NCBI RefSeq assembly: GCF_000699445.3
Contig: NC_067198.1
Location: forward strand, 29,701,536-29,765,535
Length of the DNA stretch: 64,000 nucleotides
Direction: 5' to 3'
From: Schistosoma haematobium
Taxonomy: Eukaryota > Platyhelminthes > Trematoda > Strigeidida > Schistosomatidae
Part shown: one piece after another, positions 12,572 to 25,475 of the stretch
Layout: every line of letters begins with the position of its first letter
Position numbering within the stretch: position 1 is the stretch's first letter
The notes under the pieces: model-generated
Told to the model about the DNA's origin: nothing
Databases searched by the model: none
What the model saw: only the letters and a program-made list of their open reading frames with translations
Translations under genes and position numbers: made by a program

Positions 12572-15089
12572 GATATATTAATCTATATAATTATAAAGTG
12601 AGAGAGGAATAGGACACAAATAACAATACTAATAATGAAGTGAATAATAATAATTGTTATCCCCTTGTTGTTATAATTATATAAACTAAGTATATTTTTT
12701 TCCCCTTTTTTCCCTTCAATAAAAGAATATACAATAATGACTTGATTGACTTTAGTTAGAAAGGAAAAAATATATAAATATATTTGTTAAATATAAAGTT
12801 TTCACCTGTTAAATTATTGTTAATTTACATGTTCATTATCTGTTTTTACTGTTTGTTTATTTTTTTAAAAAAAATTCTGTTAAAAGGTTCATCTTAATTA
12901 AATATTACACTTTAGGAAAAAAAAGTGTTAAACATTTGAAATTAGTCAATGTAATGCTTTTCATTTTTAAATTTCATCTACACTGAATGTGTATGAGAAT
13001 AATCATGAAAGCTCCACGACCAAACTATTCAGCTCAGAGAACAAAACTCCACCGAAATCATCAACCTGAGCTACAAATCTTCTCCACCCTCTCAGTCATA
13101 CTTTATTTTTTTCTATATCTAAGCATTTTTAATATAACAGTATAATTTTCATTGGAGATTTCATTTCCTATAATCTTATGATATCTAGATACGTCTTCAA
13201 TGAATAGAACATTGTAGGACATCTGAAATTGCCAGATAAGAAAAGAAAGATTAATTCAGTGAAGAATTCTCTTTTCGGCGAATTCATCAAAGAATTCATT
13301 TTCAAAGTTGTACATTTCACTCTCTGATGTAAGTTATCTTCAATTTAAACAATCTCTAAAAATCTTCTATCTTAATTTGATAGCTATAAAAGTGAATTTA
13401 TTCTTTGAAAATACGAAAATATAAGTGATATTGATTTAATTACAAAGGAAATTTATCTAATGAATAGTAAACCTTTGCTACTGAACCACTGTTATTATTC
13501 GTTTTGTTTGTTTTGTAGATGTGATACTATTTAACCAAAGTATTTTAATGAAGACATCTGTTAACCAATTGTAATTGAATCCAACTTTTTCTCATAATTA
13601 TACTTTTTAAGGGTAGATATTATATTTGAGAATAAAGTTCAGAAAATTTTACCGACATTCTTTAAACGGGGTGTTGGTGGACAGAGCTATAAGAAAGGAA
13701 TGACTGATAGGAACGATCTTTTCTTCTAGAATAGACTAATTGACATATTCACTGAAATAAGCTAGACAGTTTTTCATATTTGATAAAGTTATTCATTATA
13801 ATATGACATTGTTTACAATTTTTTAAAAAAGCATTCACTGTGCTATTTGTATTTGAATAGTCGTAGTGGTTTTATTGTTGTTATCATCTTTACTAAATAA
13901 GGGAACCAATACATTGTATTTTTTTGTATAAAAATATAAAAGTAAATTGTTAATCGAGCAATATGTTACTGAGGTAATTTTTTTCAGGAACAATAGTTAG
14001 AGGACTACTGAGAACTCCAAAACACCCAATAAATCTTCGTTGATAACTCATCGGCAGAATGAATACCTTACATACCAGTTCGGGCTTATAAACTCTAGGT
14101 TGCTTAGCGAATATTACATTAATTTTATTGGGCTATGTTACTGAATAGTGAAGCTTTTATTATATTTCTAGATAGTTCCATTAGCACAAACTTCTGATAG
14201 AAATGAACGATAAGAATTTTTCTCCACGTAACTAACAGCCTGTTCTGTTATCGTTGAATATGATAAATTACTGTTGAAATTTATTCTATCATTGTCGCCA
14301 TATTTATTTCGATTTTCTTTCCCTATGAATATCCACCTAATGACTCGAAACATAACGATTTATACATCATCCAATTCTTATTCAGTCTCCTTAATAGGTT
14401 ATCACTTTATTCCCAACATTGTTGGCACAGAAAAGTCAAATTCTCCTACCAGAACTATGGAATATACATCTTCAAATCGAGTCACCAGTTAGTAGAACAA
14501 GACAATTATTATTAAAAATTGTTTTTTGTGAAAACTTTGGATAACTCGAATGCCGTCTAGATCAGTGGTTGGATAGGGGTCGAATAGGTGTATTAATTTC
14601 AATTGGTTAGTTCATATGACCAACTTTTGTAAGGCAAGAGTAATATATACATGTGAATGATTTAAATTTGTTTCATTTATCTTTCTCTGAAGTCTTTACG
14701 AAGAGTTAATTCTAGATATTTTTAATCATTTGGTAAAACAACATTATTTACTTATGGATTACTTCTAGTGAGTGTTAGAAAACTAAAAACAGTTATTTAA
14801 AAATGCAGTATAATATACACTGTTGTTTGAGGGTAAAGATATATTAATCAACCAATGCTCACTCACTAGAAAATGAAAGCAGGATCATCAAGTCTCTCAG
14901 TGAACACCGGAACTTTAAAATCACTGAGATAGTGTTCAGTAGTATTTCAATAATGTTAGATTTCAGTGGAACATTAGCTAATTCCTTTCGAAGATTCTGA
15001 TAATTTTAGAAGTAAGATGAAGTGATCATACCTTAAATTACTTACCTTAGCAAAATTAACTTATTTTTAAATATTTGTACATATTTCAA

Positions 15090-15230
15090 TGGCTGAGATC
15101 ATGAGTCAATTGAAGCTAGACCACCATGGAAAACCTGGGAGCACTGGACGGCCGTTTCGTCCTATTTTGGGACTCCTCAGCAGTGCGCATCCACGACCTC
15201 GCCTCTCGAAATTCGAATATACACATTATT
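15090..15230 (-). mobile_element. Family-2 SINE, 3' portion, with an intact hammerhead
   Basis: Minus-strand copy of the tRNA-headed SINE family whose fullest copies are at 24.7-25.5 kb. Only the ribozyme and 3' tail remain: after the hammerhead come the CCATGGTGGTCTAGCTTCAA block and the ATGATCTCA tail. The tRNA-like head is cut off near 15225. Confidence 0.85.
15141..15186 (-). ncRNA. Hammerhead ribozyme, family-2 type, all core elements present
   Basis: Read on the minus strand: stem I 5' strand GCACTG, core CTGAGGA, stem II GTCC/GGAC with loop CAAAATA, core GAAA, a short self-complementary stem III (CGGCCG with the flanking A and U) ending in the cleavage triplet GTC, then stem I 3' strand CAGTGC. 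Stem I is a perfect six pairs and every conserved core base is present. Known hammerheads cleave after the C of such a GTC triplet. The minimal stem III suggests it may work best as a dimer, as reported for the Sm-alpha ribozyme. Activity is inferred. Confidence 0.82.
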
Positions 15231-18021
15231 AATTATATCAGAAGGTATGGAATGTATGATTAGGACTTCTTATCTACCCACACACACTTTTCGACCAGTT
15301 TGTATTGAATTTATTCATGATAAAATAATTAACCTGACAAAGTTACCGAAATGATGGATATGTTACAAATAGATAGTACGTCTAAACAAAACCAAAAAAA
15401 TAAATTTTTTCTCCTTTAAACAGATCTTAAATAGCACGGAACCATCTTGTTAACATCCTTATTGTTCAATGAGTAGAAAACTAAATTTGTTATTGCTATA
15501 TTTCAAATATCATAACAAAAGTGTCACAAATCAAATAAACTAAAATAAACAATGATCATTAACTAATAATATTTCATTTCTGTATCAAGATTCTATCATA
15601 AGTAGTATAATGAAGCAAACGATTACAGATTATTTTCTGTAAATTATGAATTAACATTATTTATTTATAATGATGATAATAAAGCCTGGAATTTACGATT
15701 TGTAAGATTTCATTTATACATAGTCATATTTAACTATGACAGGACAACTATATGCTATGAAAATTTTCTAATTTATATATGTAGTACGTGGACTTAAAAG
15801 GAATGGCTTTATGTTTCATACCAAGTATGGAAAGGAAGAAGAAATAAACGTCATTTAATTAGGCATCATCTTATAGACCCATATATATATATATCCGTTG
15901 AAGTGTACACAAACTTCTATTTACAAAACTATCGACAAACAACTATAAAGCTTATTCTGATTTATTTGTTGAACATGGAAGCACGAATAAGTGTTAATTT
16001 GAGCTGAATAAACAGATATTATAGAATGGAATGAAATAATTCTTAATGATTTATAAAATATAATCAAATTTAATTGGGAAATATAAATAGTTTATAACAA
16101 TGTCTAATACTTTAATACTGGTTACTGAATTACTTGTAACTTTCTTTTCATGCCTGCATCTATGTTCTATATAAACATACATTAAGATAAAAGATGATAT
16201 ATTCATCATCCTAAAAAAACAAAACCATGTGTATATATATATTCATGTGTTGATAACTCTTAACACTCATTTCCGCTTAATTAATGCTATAACTAACTAT
16301 TTAATGAATAGAAACAAATTCAAGGGTATTAAGCTATTGTTTTAAATGATATACGATTACTAAACAGTTTTTCTTTCAAACTAGGAAAATGTTTAAATGA
16401 ATCCATAGATAAACCATGGATAGAAAGTATGTCTATTTAAATAGGTATAAATTACTAAGTTATATATAGATAAATGTACAGCATATCATATTTAATTACA
16501 AAGAATAGAAAATAACCAATAATTCATATGAATATGTTTCCATTTCTGGTCAAGAATTTTACATTTTTACATTGATAGTTTAAAATGTAAGCAAATTGGC
16601 GCCAGCATTAAAGTGACTATAACGAATACTACTACAATGACATTCAAAAAGAGTTGTTCATTTTAATATGTTTGAAATTTTTGCATTTTACGAAGATAAT
16701 TCTTTAAATTGATAAACCACTTGAAGTTACAGAAATAGATTGTTAGACTGATTACAAGAGAATATATATATATATACAGAGAGGGAGAGAGAGAGAGGCG
16801 GGATGAAGTGAAGTGGGAAAATGAAATTGCGAGAAAAATTAAGATATATAACATTTATTTGACTAAGAAGACACCGGAAAACGCCAGAAAATCGTCGAAA
16901 TGTCGGCAAGTAGAAAAAAACACAAATCCGAATGGAATCGCAGTGTATATCTTACAGGACTACTGCAAATTTCTAGTTATTATCGAAAATGTTACTGATA
17001 ACTAAAGGAATTAAGATTAGTATAGTATTTGAGTTGACAGAAATTCTGCATTCAATTTATGTACTTAAACTAATAACCACATAGATCATATGGAATTGAA
17101 TAGATTTTAATATTTCGCCTTAATTTTCGCTAGTGAACAAAAAGAAACATAAGTAACAATAATTTCAAAAATAAATTAATGATAACTTTACACTTTCGAC
17201 GATTTATTTCATGGGTAATTTTAAATACTCAGTGCTTAAAAGTGCTGCTTTGTAAGAATGAAACAAATAGTAATCACACAGGATTAAAGTGATTATGGGG
17301 GTTGGGCGGTAATCTACAAAAAGTGAACGCGTTGAAAGATACATTAATTTGTATATATGTGTATATATATGTATACACCGCCGAGAAAGAGAATGTATAG
17401 AAGTACCGTGTGGAACCTACAAGATTTGGCGCCACGATATACTTGTTATTAGGTTTTTCAACAAACTGTCTTCTTTACTTCGTATACATTTTTTTTTTGG
17501 TTTACCAACTTGAATGTTTAAAGTCCTTATTATTATTTTTTCTTAAAGACAATCAGTATTTTTATGGACAAATAGTCAATAAAGGTTGGCAGGCGCCAGT
17601 TACTTAAAAAAATATTTTAAATTATTCGTCCTTTGTGATGGTTATTTCGTTCTGTAAAACAAATGAAACAAGATTTCAAAAAAAGAAGTTGACATATATG
17701 TATTTACGTATCTTTTAAAAAGTGTGGTAGATCAGAAAACAAGGCAAGAACTTAATTATCCCTTGAATTCTACTTTTAAAATCTTATTTCTTTTTCTCCA
17801 TTTAAAGAAAATTATTAGAACAATTGTGTTAATTATCATTAAGTAGAATAGACATGTACCATTTTTTGTTGAAAAATATACATATTACTATATTTTCATT
17901 AAAAGAAAAAAATATTATCACTATTTGCTCGTTATACTACATATAAGTCACGAAATTATATGCTATTACAACACATAGCATTTGTCAGATGGAAGAAGAA
18001 GAAGAAGAATAAGAAGAATAA

Positions 18022-18066
<45 letters not shown>

Positions 18067-18344
18067 AGTATAAGTGAAACAAGACAACAGAAACAAACAC
18101 AACAATTCATTTGATTCTGATTTGTCTAATAGATATGTTAATAATACTTGTAAATAATACAGAAATGACAAATTAAGTTGGAAAGTTTACTGATAAAAAT
18201 GTCAATAAATATTAAGTTTATTTTATTGTGTTTTCAATAAATTTGAAGTTTTTAAAAAAAAACTTAAACTTTCAGTAGATTTTGGTTTTGTGGTAAATAG
18301 TCAAATATAGAAAGAGTATATATTTCATACTCTTTGGAACTAGT
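15231..18344. other. No gene seen; simple repeats
   Basis: AT-rich DNA with a TA plus GA tract at about 16768-16798 and a GAA/GAT tract at about 17993-18064. Short open frames around 16660-17005 and 17410-17607 lack splice context or similarity that I recognise. Confidence 0.5.
17993..18064. repeat. GAA/GAT trinucleotide tract
   Basis: GAA units passing into a run of about 14 GAT units. Confidence 0.95.
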
Positions 18345-18670
18345 CAGGTTGTGGTGGTCGGTATTCAATATAATCCTTAAACTTCGTATACAATTCGTCT
18401 TGATAACTGTCACTAGATAACGCCTCAACGGTGTATTAATCAGAAGGCGAATACAAAGTGTTGATTACGTTTATTATGGAACCACACATAGATATCCAAA
18501 ACTACAGGTGCGTTAAACAAGCATGAAAGAGTTGTGCCGAAAGGCAAGCGAGTGAGTCAGCAAATATAAGTACGAGTAAGCGAGCACAATTAGGCGAGAG
18601 AAAGCAGCGAATATGAACTAATATGGACATATATATACCTAGTGAAATGAATGAATCATCAAATCAATTT
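18345..18670. repeat. Dispersed repeat, unnamed (copy 1)
   Basis: Shares an ordered set of blocks with 45380-45640: a GATAACTGTCACTAGATAAC-type block, a CAGAAGGCGAATACAAAG-type block, a segment rich in GCGA/AGCGAG, and an ending like CAATTTAGGG. Two copies about 27 kb apart with the same order indicate a mobile repeat, possibly an LTR. I cannot name it. Confidence 0.55.
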
Positions 18671-18966
18671 AGGGGTTAGTAGCAAAGTAACCATACTTTT
18701 ATATACCAGTGTTGATTTTTATAATGAGATTCGGATATTTTTAATATTTTAAATGTTAATATATTATCCACTAATTTACTGAGTTCAAATATCCATCATT
18801 TTACTTAACGAATTTTGAAGTTATGTGCTATAGTCCTTATTTTCTTATAGTTGATATTATGAACTAAAATAAATCTATTTGTTTATGCACATTCTAAGTT
18901 GTTTGTCTCGATATTACGTCTAAATTATAAGTTTTAAAAAGATACTGTTAAGTATGCTACTTATGT

Positions 18967-19225
18967 TCACTGATGTAAGTAGTGTGTAATAGCAATCGTA
19001 AGTGGAATGTTTGTCAAAAGAAGATTAATAAAATTGAACTCAAGAGAACAGAAAGGAATAATAATAAAAGCAGAGTTGAAAGAATCATGAAGGATATGAA
19101 GGACAACTGTAAAATGTGCGAATGGTGTATTTGATGTATGATTTTCACATTTTACTAAATCACTGTGAGATTGTACGTTAAACAATAAATTGGTCTTTCT
19201 CACTTGAATGATCGTTCACTACAAC
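18967..19225 (+). repeat. LTR-like repeat with terminal hairpin (copy G)
   Basis: It starts inside the conserved hairpin (ATGTAAGTAGTGTGTAATAG), continues with the AAGTGGAATG block and ends with a polyadenylation-like ACAATAAATTGGTCTTTCTC, then TTCACTACAACA. The order matches the copies at 45.9 and 47.4 kb. The outer half of the hairpin is missing. Confidence 0.55.
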
Positions 19226-22200
19226 ACTAGGTTTCAGCTTCGGTATGAACATTATCAATAGGGAAAAGATACATTCAACCGATGAGTTACAAATAAAGTG
19301 TAACATGAATCCTGAATCCTACTACTAGACACATTTAAAGTCTACTAAAAGTCTATTAATGAAGAGCACTATCTATAGAATCTAATCAGCCTCTGTACAT
19401 AACGATAGACAACGTTTAATTGCAGTTCTGAACATTAACAATTAGAAAATATCAACATTTACAAATTAAATCTGTTAATAACGTCAGGCTTTGGGGTACT
19501 CGATTCAAATACTGATAAACAAACTTCCTTTTCTCGAGCCAAACCTGATAATTGAGAGATAGAGTGAGTGAATGAGGAGAAAGCATTTTATTTGCCAACT
19601 GACTTGAAGAATAACTCTATAGTTACACATTTACACACAAATATGTTCATCCCTTAGAAATTTAGTAATATTTTCCACCAATGAGGTGTGTCGCATTTAT
19701 GAGAAAAGAAAGTCACATCTTGTCCCATTTCGTGGGCTTGTCATTTGACTAATGTCTAACTGGCTCACTATACCGGGATACGATCCTGATTAAATGATTT
19801 CGAAAAAGAAATTAAACTATGATTTAACTAACCATAAGATCTATCTCTTCAGCACCCAATTTGGGTAGGATCAAAACGCTTAAAAACGATCATTTCAAAT
19901 GTGGTACGAAACGACTTCTCCTTCTTTCTTTTTTTGTTCCCTGGAATATAACGCTTGAGTCTTTGATAATTAATAAAATGTTATACATGATTGTGATTTT
20001 ACTTCTACAATTATTAGATATTTTACGATAATGGAAATTTACTCATTACAAAGATTTAATGGTTATAATCCCTTTGCTGAATTTAACATTAACTGTGTAG
20101 CAAACTAAAAAGTCAGGTGGGGGAAGACCAGTTTATTATTAAAAGCAAAATTACAGAATCCTTTCGTAAAACATGAAAACCATACACTGAATGCATAATT
20201 TGTACATCCTCCGTCAGTTGTCCTTTACATGCTTCTTGATTCTTTTAATTCTGTTGTCATTACAATTACTTTCTGTTTCCCTTTCTGTTAAATTGAATCT
20301 TCCGTTGGCAGGCATTCCACTCTCGACTGGTGCTACACACTACCTACGTCTGCCAACATATGTGGCATACACCACAACTGCAATAATGACTGTAGTGAGT
20401 TTTAAAAAGTAATCCTAAATAATTTTATAGTTCACAGCCATGTATATAACCATACAAAATTAATTGGCAAGTTATTCGGATCATTGAACACATTGAAACA
20501 AATCTTGTGAATTGAAAAAGATAATTTTTGAGATTATTGACTAAAACATGAATGACATTAAAGCAACTATGGTTTAAGTCTACTATTTAGAGCCGACCCT
20601 GCTGTTAATAAACCACTTTCCACACCGCTGTTATTTAGTCTTCTCAAACATGTTAGACAATAACACAAACACTACTACAAATGATATAATCGTTTATAAC
20701 TGTTTTAAGATGGATATGAAAACCAGTAATTTATGCTGCAATTGCCTTTTTAATGACAATAAACCCTGGTAATCAGGCTATCACTAATTTAACTTTAAGT
20801 CTGAATATGTTTACAACATGAGTTAATCTGTTTTGCAGCATAGACTATCTTTAAACATATATTCAGGTGGAAAAAGTGTACACCAAGACATATGAAACAC
20901 ATATTTCGATAAAGAGAACTAGACATATCACTATTCTTTATTATTTATGGTCATACCGTCAAAATTTATCGTCTGAGGTATGGAAAAGAAAACCACTGTC
21001 GTTTAAATGTCGGCCGTATATACATAATGACGAGTTTCCAGGTGGGCTGGGAAATTGAAATAACTGTTTTATTTGGAGGATTACTGTACCTACTGTTTTA
21101 TAATCATGATTAATTTTGCATCGAGTCAGCGTGTAATAATAGGAGCTTTTTAGAGCTTTTGGCACTTTCAGAAGAATAGTTTTCCTTAAGTTTTTTAGAT
21201 AGTAACTGTCATAATTGAGAGACGAGCAAGAATACCTTCGATTGTCATTTTGTTCATCTATATGTACTCTTCACTTATTGTTTGGTATATTAAATCTTGC
21301 TTGTTATATCTTAAGTAAGAGCTTTAGGCTGTACAAAGGCAACTATTCCGTTTTCTGCTTTTTAAGGTAGAAATTGGTCATGAAATATCATACCGGATTG
21401 TCTGGATCAATTCAGAGACTGTTTCAAGTAATTTGAAAGTAAGGGACCATCATACGTCTTTCATTTTCACCGTACCTCATAGGCATGTACTTCTAAATGT
21501 AAATGGTTAATTTTCTAGATTGAGTCAAACATTCATTTTTTTAAAGGAAGGTTTAGAATCCACTGTAGAACACAAATTTTAACAGATTTTGAGATGCTTA
21601 CATTCCCTGATAAATGTGTTTGTTTAGAAAGTCTAGCGGATAGTAGTGAATATAATATGTAAACAATTTATAGGGTACAAACTGAATGATTTCTATGGCT
21701 TTCTATAACCATCAGCAGCTTTCAAATATAAATAAAAACACGTGTCCTTTTTCTATTTATACAAAGTTTTCAGTTCATTTCGGATGCATTTCAATAATCT
21801 TCCGGTGTTTGTTCACTTGATTCCTTACATGACTTGCATGATGGCATAACTTCTTATGAACAGATAGACGGGTAAAAATAATATACGTCGTCACCCTCGG
21901 ATTATCTTGTATGCTTCACAGAGGTAGTTAACTACTTTTAGAAATAACGACATTTGATACCCATTAAATGACGATTTGAATGGATTTTGGTATAAACGAC
22001 TAGTTTTATTAACTGTAACTTATCAGCGGCCAAACTAAGTTGCTTCTTTTCAAAAGCGTTCTGAATGTTGAAATACAACTTTTATTTTGCTACACTTACA
22101 AGCAACCTTGTGAAGCAGATTGGCTCGAAAGGTGGAATAAAAATTGGTTTCTAAATTTAGAGAACCCTCACAAGGTTTTCAGTAAACTACAAATATCCAG

Positions 22201-22582
22201 ATTTCCATTTAGCTTGTGTTGGGTGTGGTGCTCGATAACCGATAATTACTTTATACGCTTTTTGACAGTTTTTTTCTAATCTACTTAATCTCCGTTTGCA
22301 TCTACGGCCTTTAATTGTCAGGCGACTATCGGTTTGTAGTTACTAAAGTAAGTTTTGGGTAGCTCCAGGAATTTATATGTTTTACAGTACACTTGATACT
22401 GTTACTTATCTTACGAAGAAACTTGAAATTTTCGTAACATAAGTTCTGATAGAGCTGTTACTCTTTATTTATCTGAAGATTCCTCGATGCCCTGCTATGG
22501 TTCGCACGATTAAAATAGCTGTTTTCTTCCTACTCACGTTACATTTCATGACTCAAATTTCAGTACTTATTTTTTAAAATGA
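19226..22582. other. No gene seen; one LTR-like copy inside
   Basis: Apart from the LTR-like copy at 20185-20385 I recognise nothing here. The region 21700-22500 has slightly higher GC but no supported exon. Confidence 0.45.
20185..20385 (-). repeat. LTR-like repeat with hairpin (copy D)
   Basis: On the minus strand it begins TGTGGTGTATGCCACATATG, the same terminal block as the other copies, and runs through the GAGTGGAATGCCTG block. The short open frame across it is a by-product. Confidence 0.5.
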
Positions 22583-22765
22583 GATCATGAGCCGATTGAT
22601 ATTAAACCACTGTTGGAAGCCTGGAAACACTGGACGGCCGTTTCGTTCTATTGTGGGACTCCTCAGAAGTGAGCATCCACAGTTCTGCTCTCAGGATTCG
22701 AACCCAGGGCCTTCAGCCTCGCGCGCGAGACCTGAAGAGGCGGCTTAATAGGCTCCCAATTTTTT
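22583..22765 (-). mobile_element. Family-2 SINE with degraded hammerhead
   Basis: Minus-strand copy with a B-box-like GGTTCGAATCC and the ribozyme region at about 22627-22672. The core CTGAGGA and GAAA are intact, but stem II has an internal mismatch (GTCC against GAAC) and stem I has lost end pairs. The tail matches the family (AATCGGCTCATGATCTCA). Confidence 0.8.
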
Positions 22766-24716
22766 AATAAAGTCAGATGCGACTACTCCATGACTTCCTT
22801 AAGGTAGATGGTAGGCATAGTAGTTCCTTTGTCTGGTCAGGAGACGATTGGTCATCTCAGAGGAGTGCGGACTTTTGACAACATTTTTCAACAATCGAAA
22901 GTCCCACTAAGAAACTTGATGTGTAATCACATTAATGACAGTGGAGTTTCTTGCGAACTATGGCTTCAGTGGTTACTGGAAAACAGCTGCAGAAACTGGC
23001 ATTTGGAATTAGAAGAATAATTGTCGACAGAATATCGGAGATTGCCAGCCACATGGACAAGCGCTTTAAGTACCATACACGACCATCTCATAAGCCCAGG
23101 GTCTTGGATATTACGTGAGGCGAACTAATGGCTGTCAGTATGAACAAAAGTAACCTAGGCAACAGGCATCGACATTTGTCTGTTGAATAGAATGCTTCCA
23201 CTACCGATCGGTATCATCGAACTTGTAGCAATGAAACTGAACACTATCTCTTGATGTAAGATTTTTTGATAAACTGTTATTATCTGTGTAGACAACATTG
23301 TTGTCCCGAACAAACCTACTGTTTTCATTAGATACTTAAACATATAATGATGTGATTTCAGGAACACCAAGGAAAGATAACGTTACAGCAGAGTAGAAGT
23401 ATTGGGTGCCACTGCATCTCAAATTAGAATTTGTCGACTGTGATTTTAAGTGCTAAGCTCTGTTTCACTCAAAAATTCAAATACTATTAGCGTGGCAGAT
23501 AATTCTGTATTATTAAACTGTCTGTAGCAACCTAAATACCAATATTCTGTCTGAACGAAGAACTAACGAATCAAAGTTTAATTCAATTAGACCAGACTAT
23601 GTTCTTCTGTATGGCACATGAATCATTTTTAAGTGACTTGTATTAAATTATATGAAAACATATACTCTGTGTTTAATCCAAACGGTTCCAATTTGATGAA
23701 TAGTAAATTATATAAAATGTACAAAATACCTCAACTGGTACAGCCCGTGCTATACAATCAGGGGTTTCTCTAACACAAGCTGACGTGCTAATAACAAAAG
23801 GAATAGTTAATAAACAAAAGTTCGATACCTGAGAATCAATAAAAATATTCCCAACGAGATGGCATGATATATCTATCGTAAAGGATTACGGCAACCTTTC
23901 CAAGCGGACAGTCAGATGATAAGAGTCATAAACCGAACCACGCTATGAACTTGAGTTTGGTCTAATATAATCTTATTGTCAATAGTCCGGCAACATACAA
24001 GAGTAAGAATAAGTAACAAAAGGTAAGTTTTTAACCAAGATCACATAATAAAAGCTTAGATGAGGATAAATAAAGAACATAAAGTGAGGTTAACACAGAA
24101 CTAAATGAGAATTAAAATACAGGATAGGGAGAAAAAACAAACAAATGACAACGCAGTCCAATAAAATGATCTAGAGGGGTCTTCAGTGTTTTATTTCTGC
24201 TACACTGACCATATAATTCCACAAATACTTGGTATTTCATTGTTCAAGAGGCCACTAGGTGTTTATCACAAGCACTTCTCACAGTTTGTAGAAGTTCGCC
24301 TGTCACGTTCTTGAACCTTGAAGATTTTTAGGCTGATAAAAGCTCTAGCTATCGAGTCCGTTGTTATTCTGAAGCCAATAAAGTATACTCTATGGTGATG
24401 GGTTATTCTGCAACATTAGTTAGCCTGAATATCGAATTATTCGAAGTCGTTTTTACTTTTAACCTAGAACTCAAGTGAAAAAAACGGCATCATATTACCG
24501 TACCTTAAAAAGGATATCTCGCTATTGAAACGAGTTTAGTGGAGAGCCGCTAAAATGTAGTTTAACTAAAAAGTAAACCAGACTCAGCCCTTCTAGTGGC
24601 TTGAACTTTGCAAATTGTACAGTGTGGAAGAATTAGGGAAGATATGATCACACATCGTTTCATTCAGAACCCTGTTTACTCGGATGGATCGTCCACATGC
24701 TTCATTACTAAATAAC
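22766..24716. other. No gene seen
   Basis: There are moderate-GC blocks at 22800-23400 and 23740-24220 that look like old mobile DNA, but no motif, repeat pairing within the window or splice-bounded exon lets me name them. Confidence 0.4.
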
Positions 24717-24733
24717 ACCTAAGAAGTTTTGAT

Positions 24734-25056
24734 TGAGATCATGAACCGATTGATGTTAGACCACCGTTGGAAACCTGGAAGCACTGGACGGCCGTTTCGT
24801 CCTATTGTGGGACTACTCAGCAGTGCGCATTCACGATCCCACTTGCGGGATTCGAACCCAGGGCCTTCGGTCTCGCGAGCGAACGCTTAACCTACTGGAC
24901 CACTGAGCCGGCATCGAATGGTGATAGTGTCTAACATCAACCAATCCAAGAAGTTGCGCGACCATCTTCCATTGTACTGAGGCAGATACCTGTCTCTACC
25001 CGACATGGATTAGCTCCATTGGTCACGGCTTCTCACTAGAACTCCGAGAATTCCCT
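24734..25056 (-). mobile_element. Family-2 SINE, full length, left arm of the inverted dimer
   Basis: Read on the minus strand it has a tRNA-like head with A-box GGCTCAGTGGTCCAGTAGG and B-box GGTTCGAATCC, typical internal Pol III promoter elements, then the hammerhead and a TCAATCGGTTCATGATCTCA tail. About 140 bp of non-tRNA sequence precede the A-box on the 5' side. Compared with the right arm it has one change in the GCGAGCG stretch and one near the tail. Confidence 0.9.
24781..24826 (-). ncRNA. Hammerhead ribozyme copy, core mutation G8 to U
   Basis: Stem I GCACTG/CAGTGC, stem II GTCC/GGAC with loop CACAATA, GAAA and the CGGCCGTC stem III plus cleavage triplet are all present. The core box reads CTGAGTA instead of CTGAGGA, which changes the invariant G8. 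Loss of activity is expected from known hammerhead mutagenesis. Confidence 0.8.
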
Positions 25057-25152
25057 GACGTCAATCGGTTTATGATCTGAATCAAAGACCTAATAATCTC
25101 CACAACCCCTATACTAGTAATTAATATGTGCTCACTAGTGAACAGCTTCCTA
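25057..25152. other. Spacer of the inverted dimer, contains a third SINE tail
   Basis: The first 60 bases repeat, in plus orientation, the SINE 3' end (TCAATCGGTTTATGATCTGA) and then the CCTAATAATCTCCACAA trailer that also follows the right arm at 25483-25500. The remaining 36 bases are unassigned. Confidence 0.75.
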
Positions 25153-25475
25153 AGGGAATTCTCGGAGTTCTAGTGAGAAGCCGTGACCAATGGAGCTAAT
25201 CCATGTCGGGTAGAGACAGGTATCTGCCTCAGTACAATGGAAGATGGTCGCGCAACTTCTTGGATTGGTTGATGTTAGACACTATCACCATTCGATGCCG
25301 GCTCAGTGGTCCAGTAGGTTAAGCGTTCGCGCGCGAGACCGAAGGCCCTGGGTTCGAATCCCGCAAGTGGGATCGTGAATGCGCACTGCTGAGTAGTCCC
25401 ACAATAGGACGAAACGGCCGTCCAGTGCTTCCAGGTTTCCAGCGGTGGTCTAACATCAATCGGTTCATGATCTCA
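25153..25475 (+). mobile_element. Family-2 SINE, full length, right arm of the inverted dimer
   Basis: Plus-strand copy with A-box (GGCTCAGTGGTCCAGTAGG), B-box (GGTTCGAATCC), hammerhead and tail. After the tail comes a trailer with CCTAATAATCTCCACAA before the duplication at 25514, probably part of the family's 3' end, which may be recognised by a partner LINE. Confidence 0.9.
25383..25428 (+). ncRNA. Hammerhead ribozyme copy, core mutation G8 to U
   Basis: Same structure and same CTGAGTA core defect as the copy in the left arm. The shared defect shows that both arms descend from one source copy or have been homogenised. Confidence 0.8.

Larger units (their letters stand above)
10946..15089. 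other. AT-rich stretch with microsatellites, no gene seen
   Basis: No exon or element was recognised apart from simple repeats: TA units at 12170-12203, TCTA units at 12392-12427 and TAA units at 12538-12571. Around 13010-13095 there is a higher-GC block that reads like debris of a dispersed repeat, but I cannot name it. Confidence 0.5.

Noticed and set aside
22808..23020. 70-codon open frame in moderate-GC DNA
   Set aside because: No recognised motif, splice context or repeat relationship.
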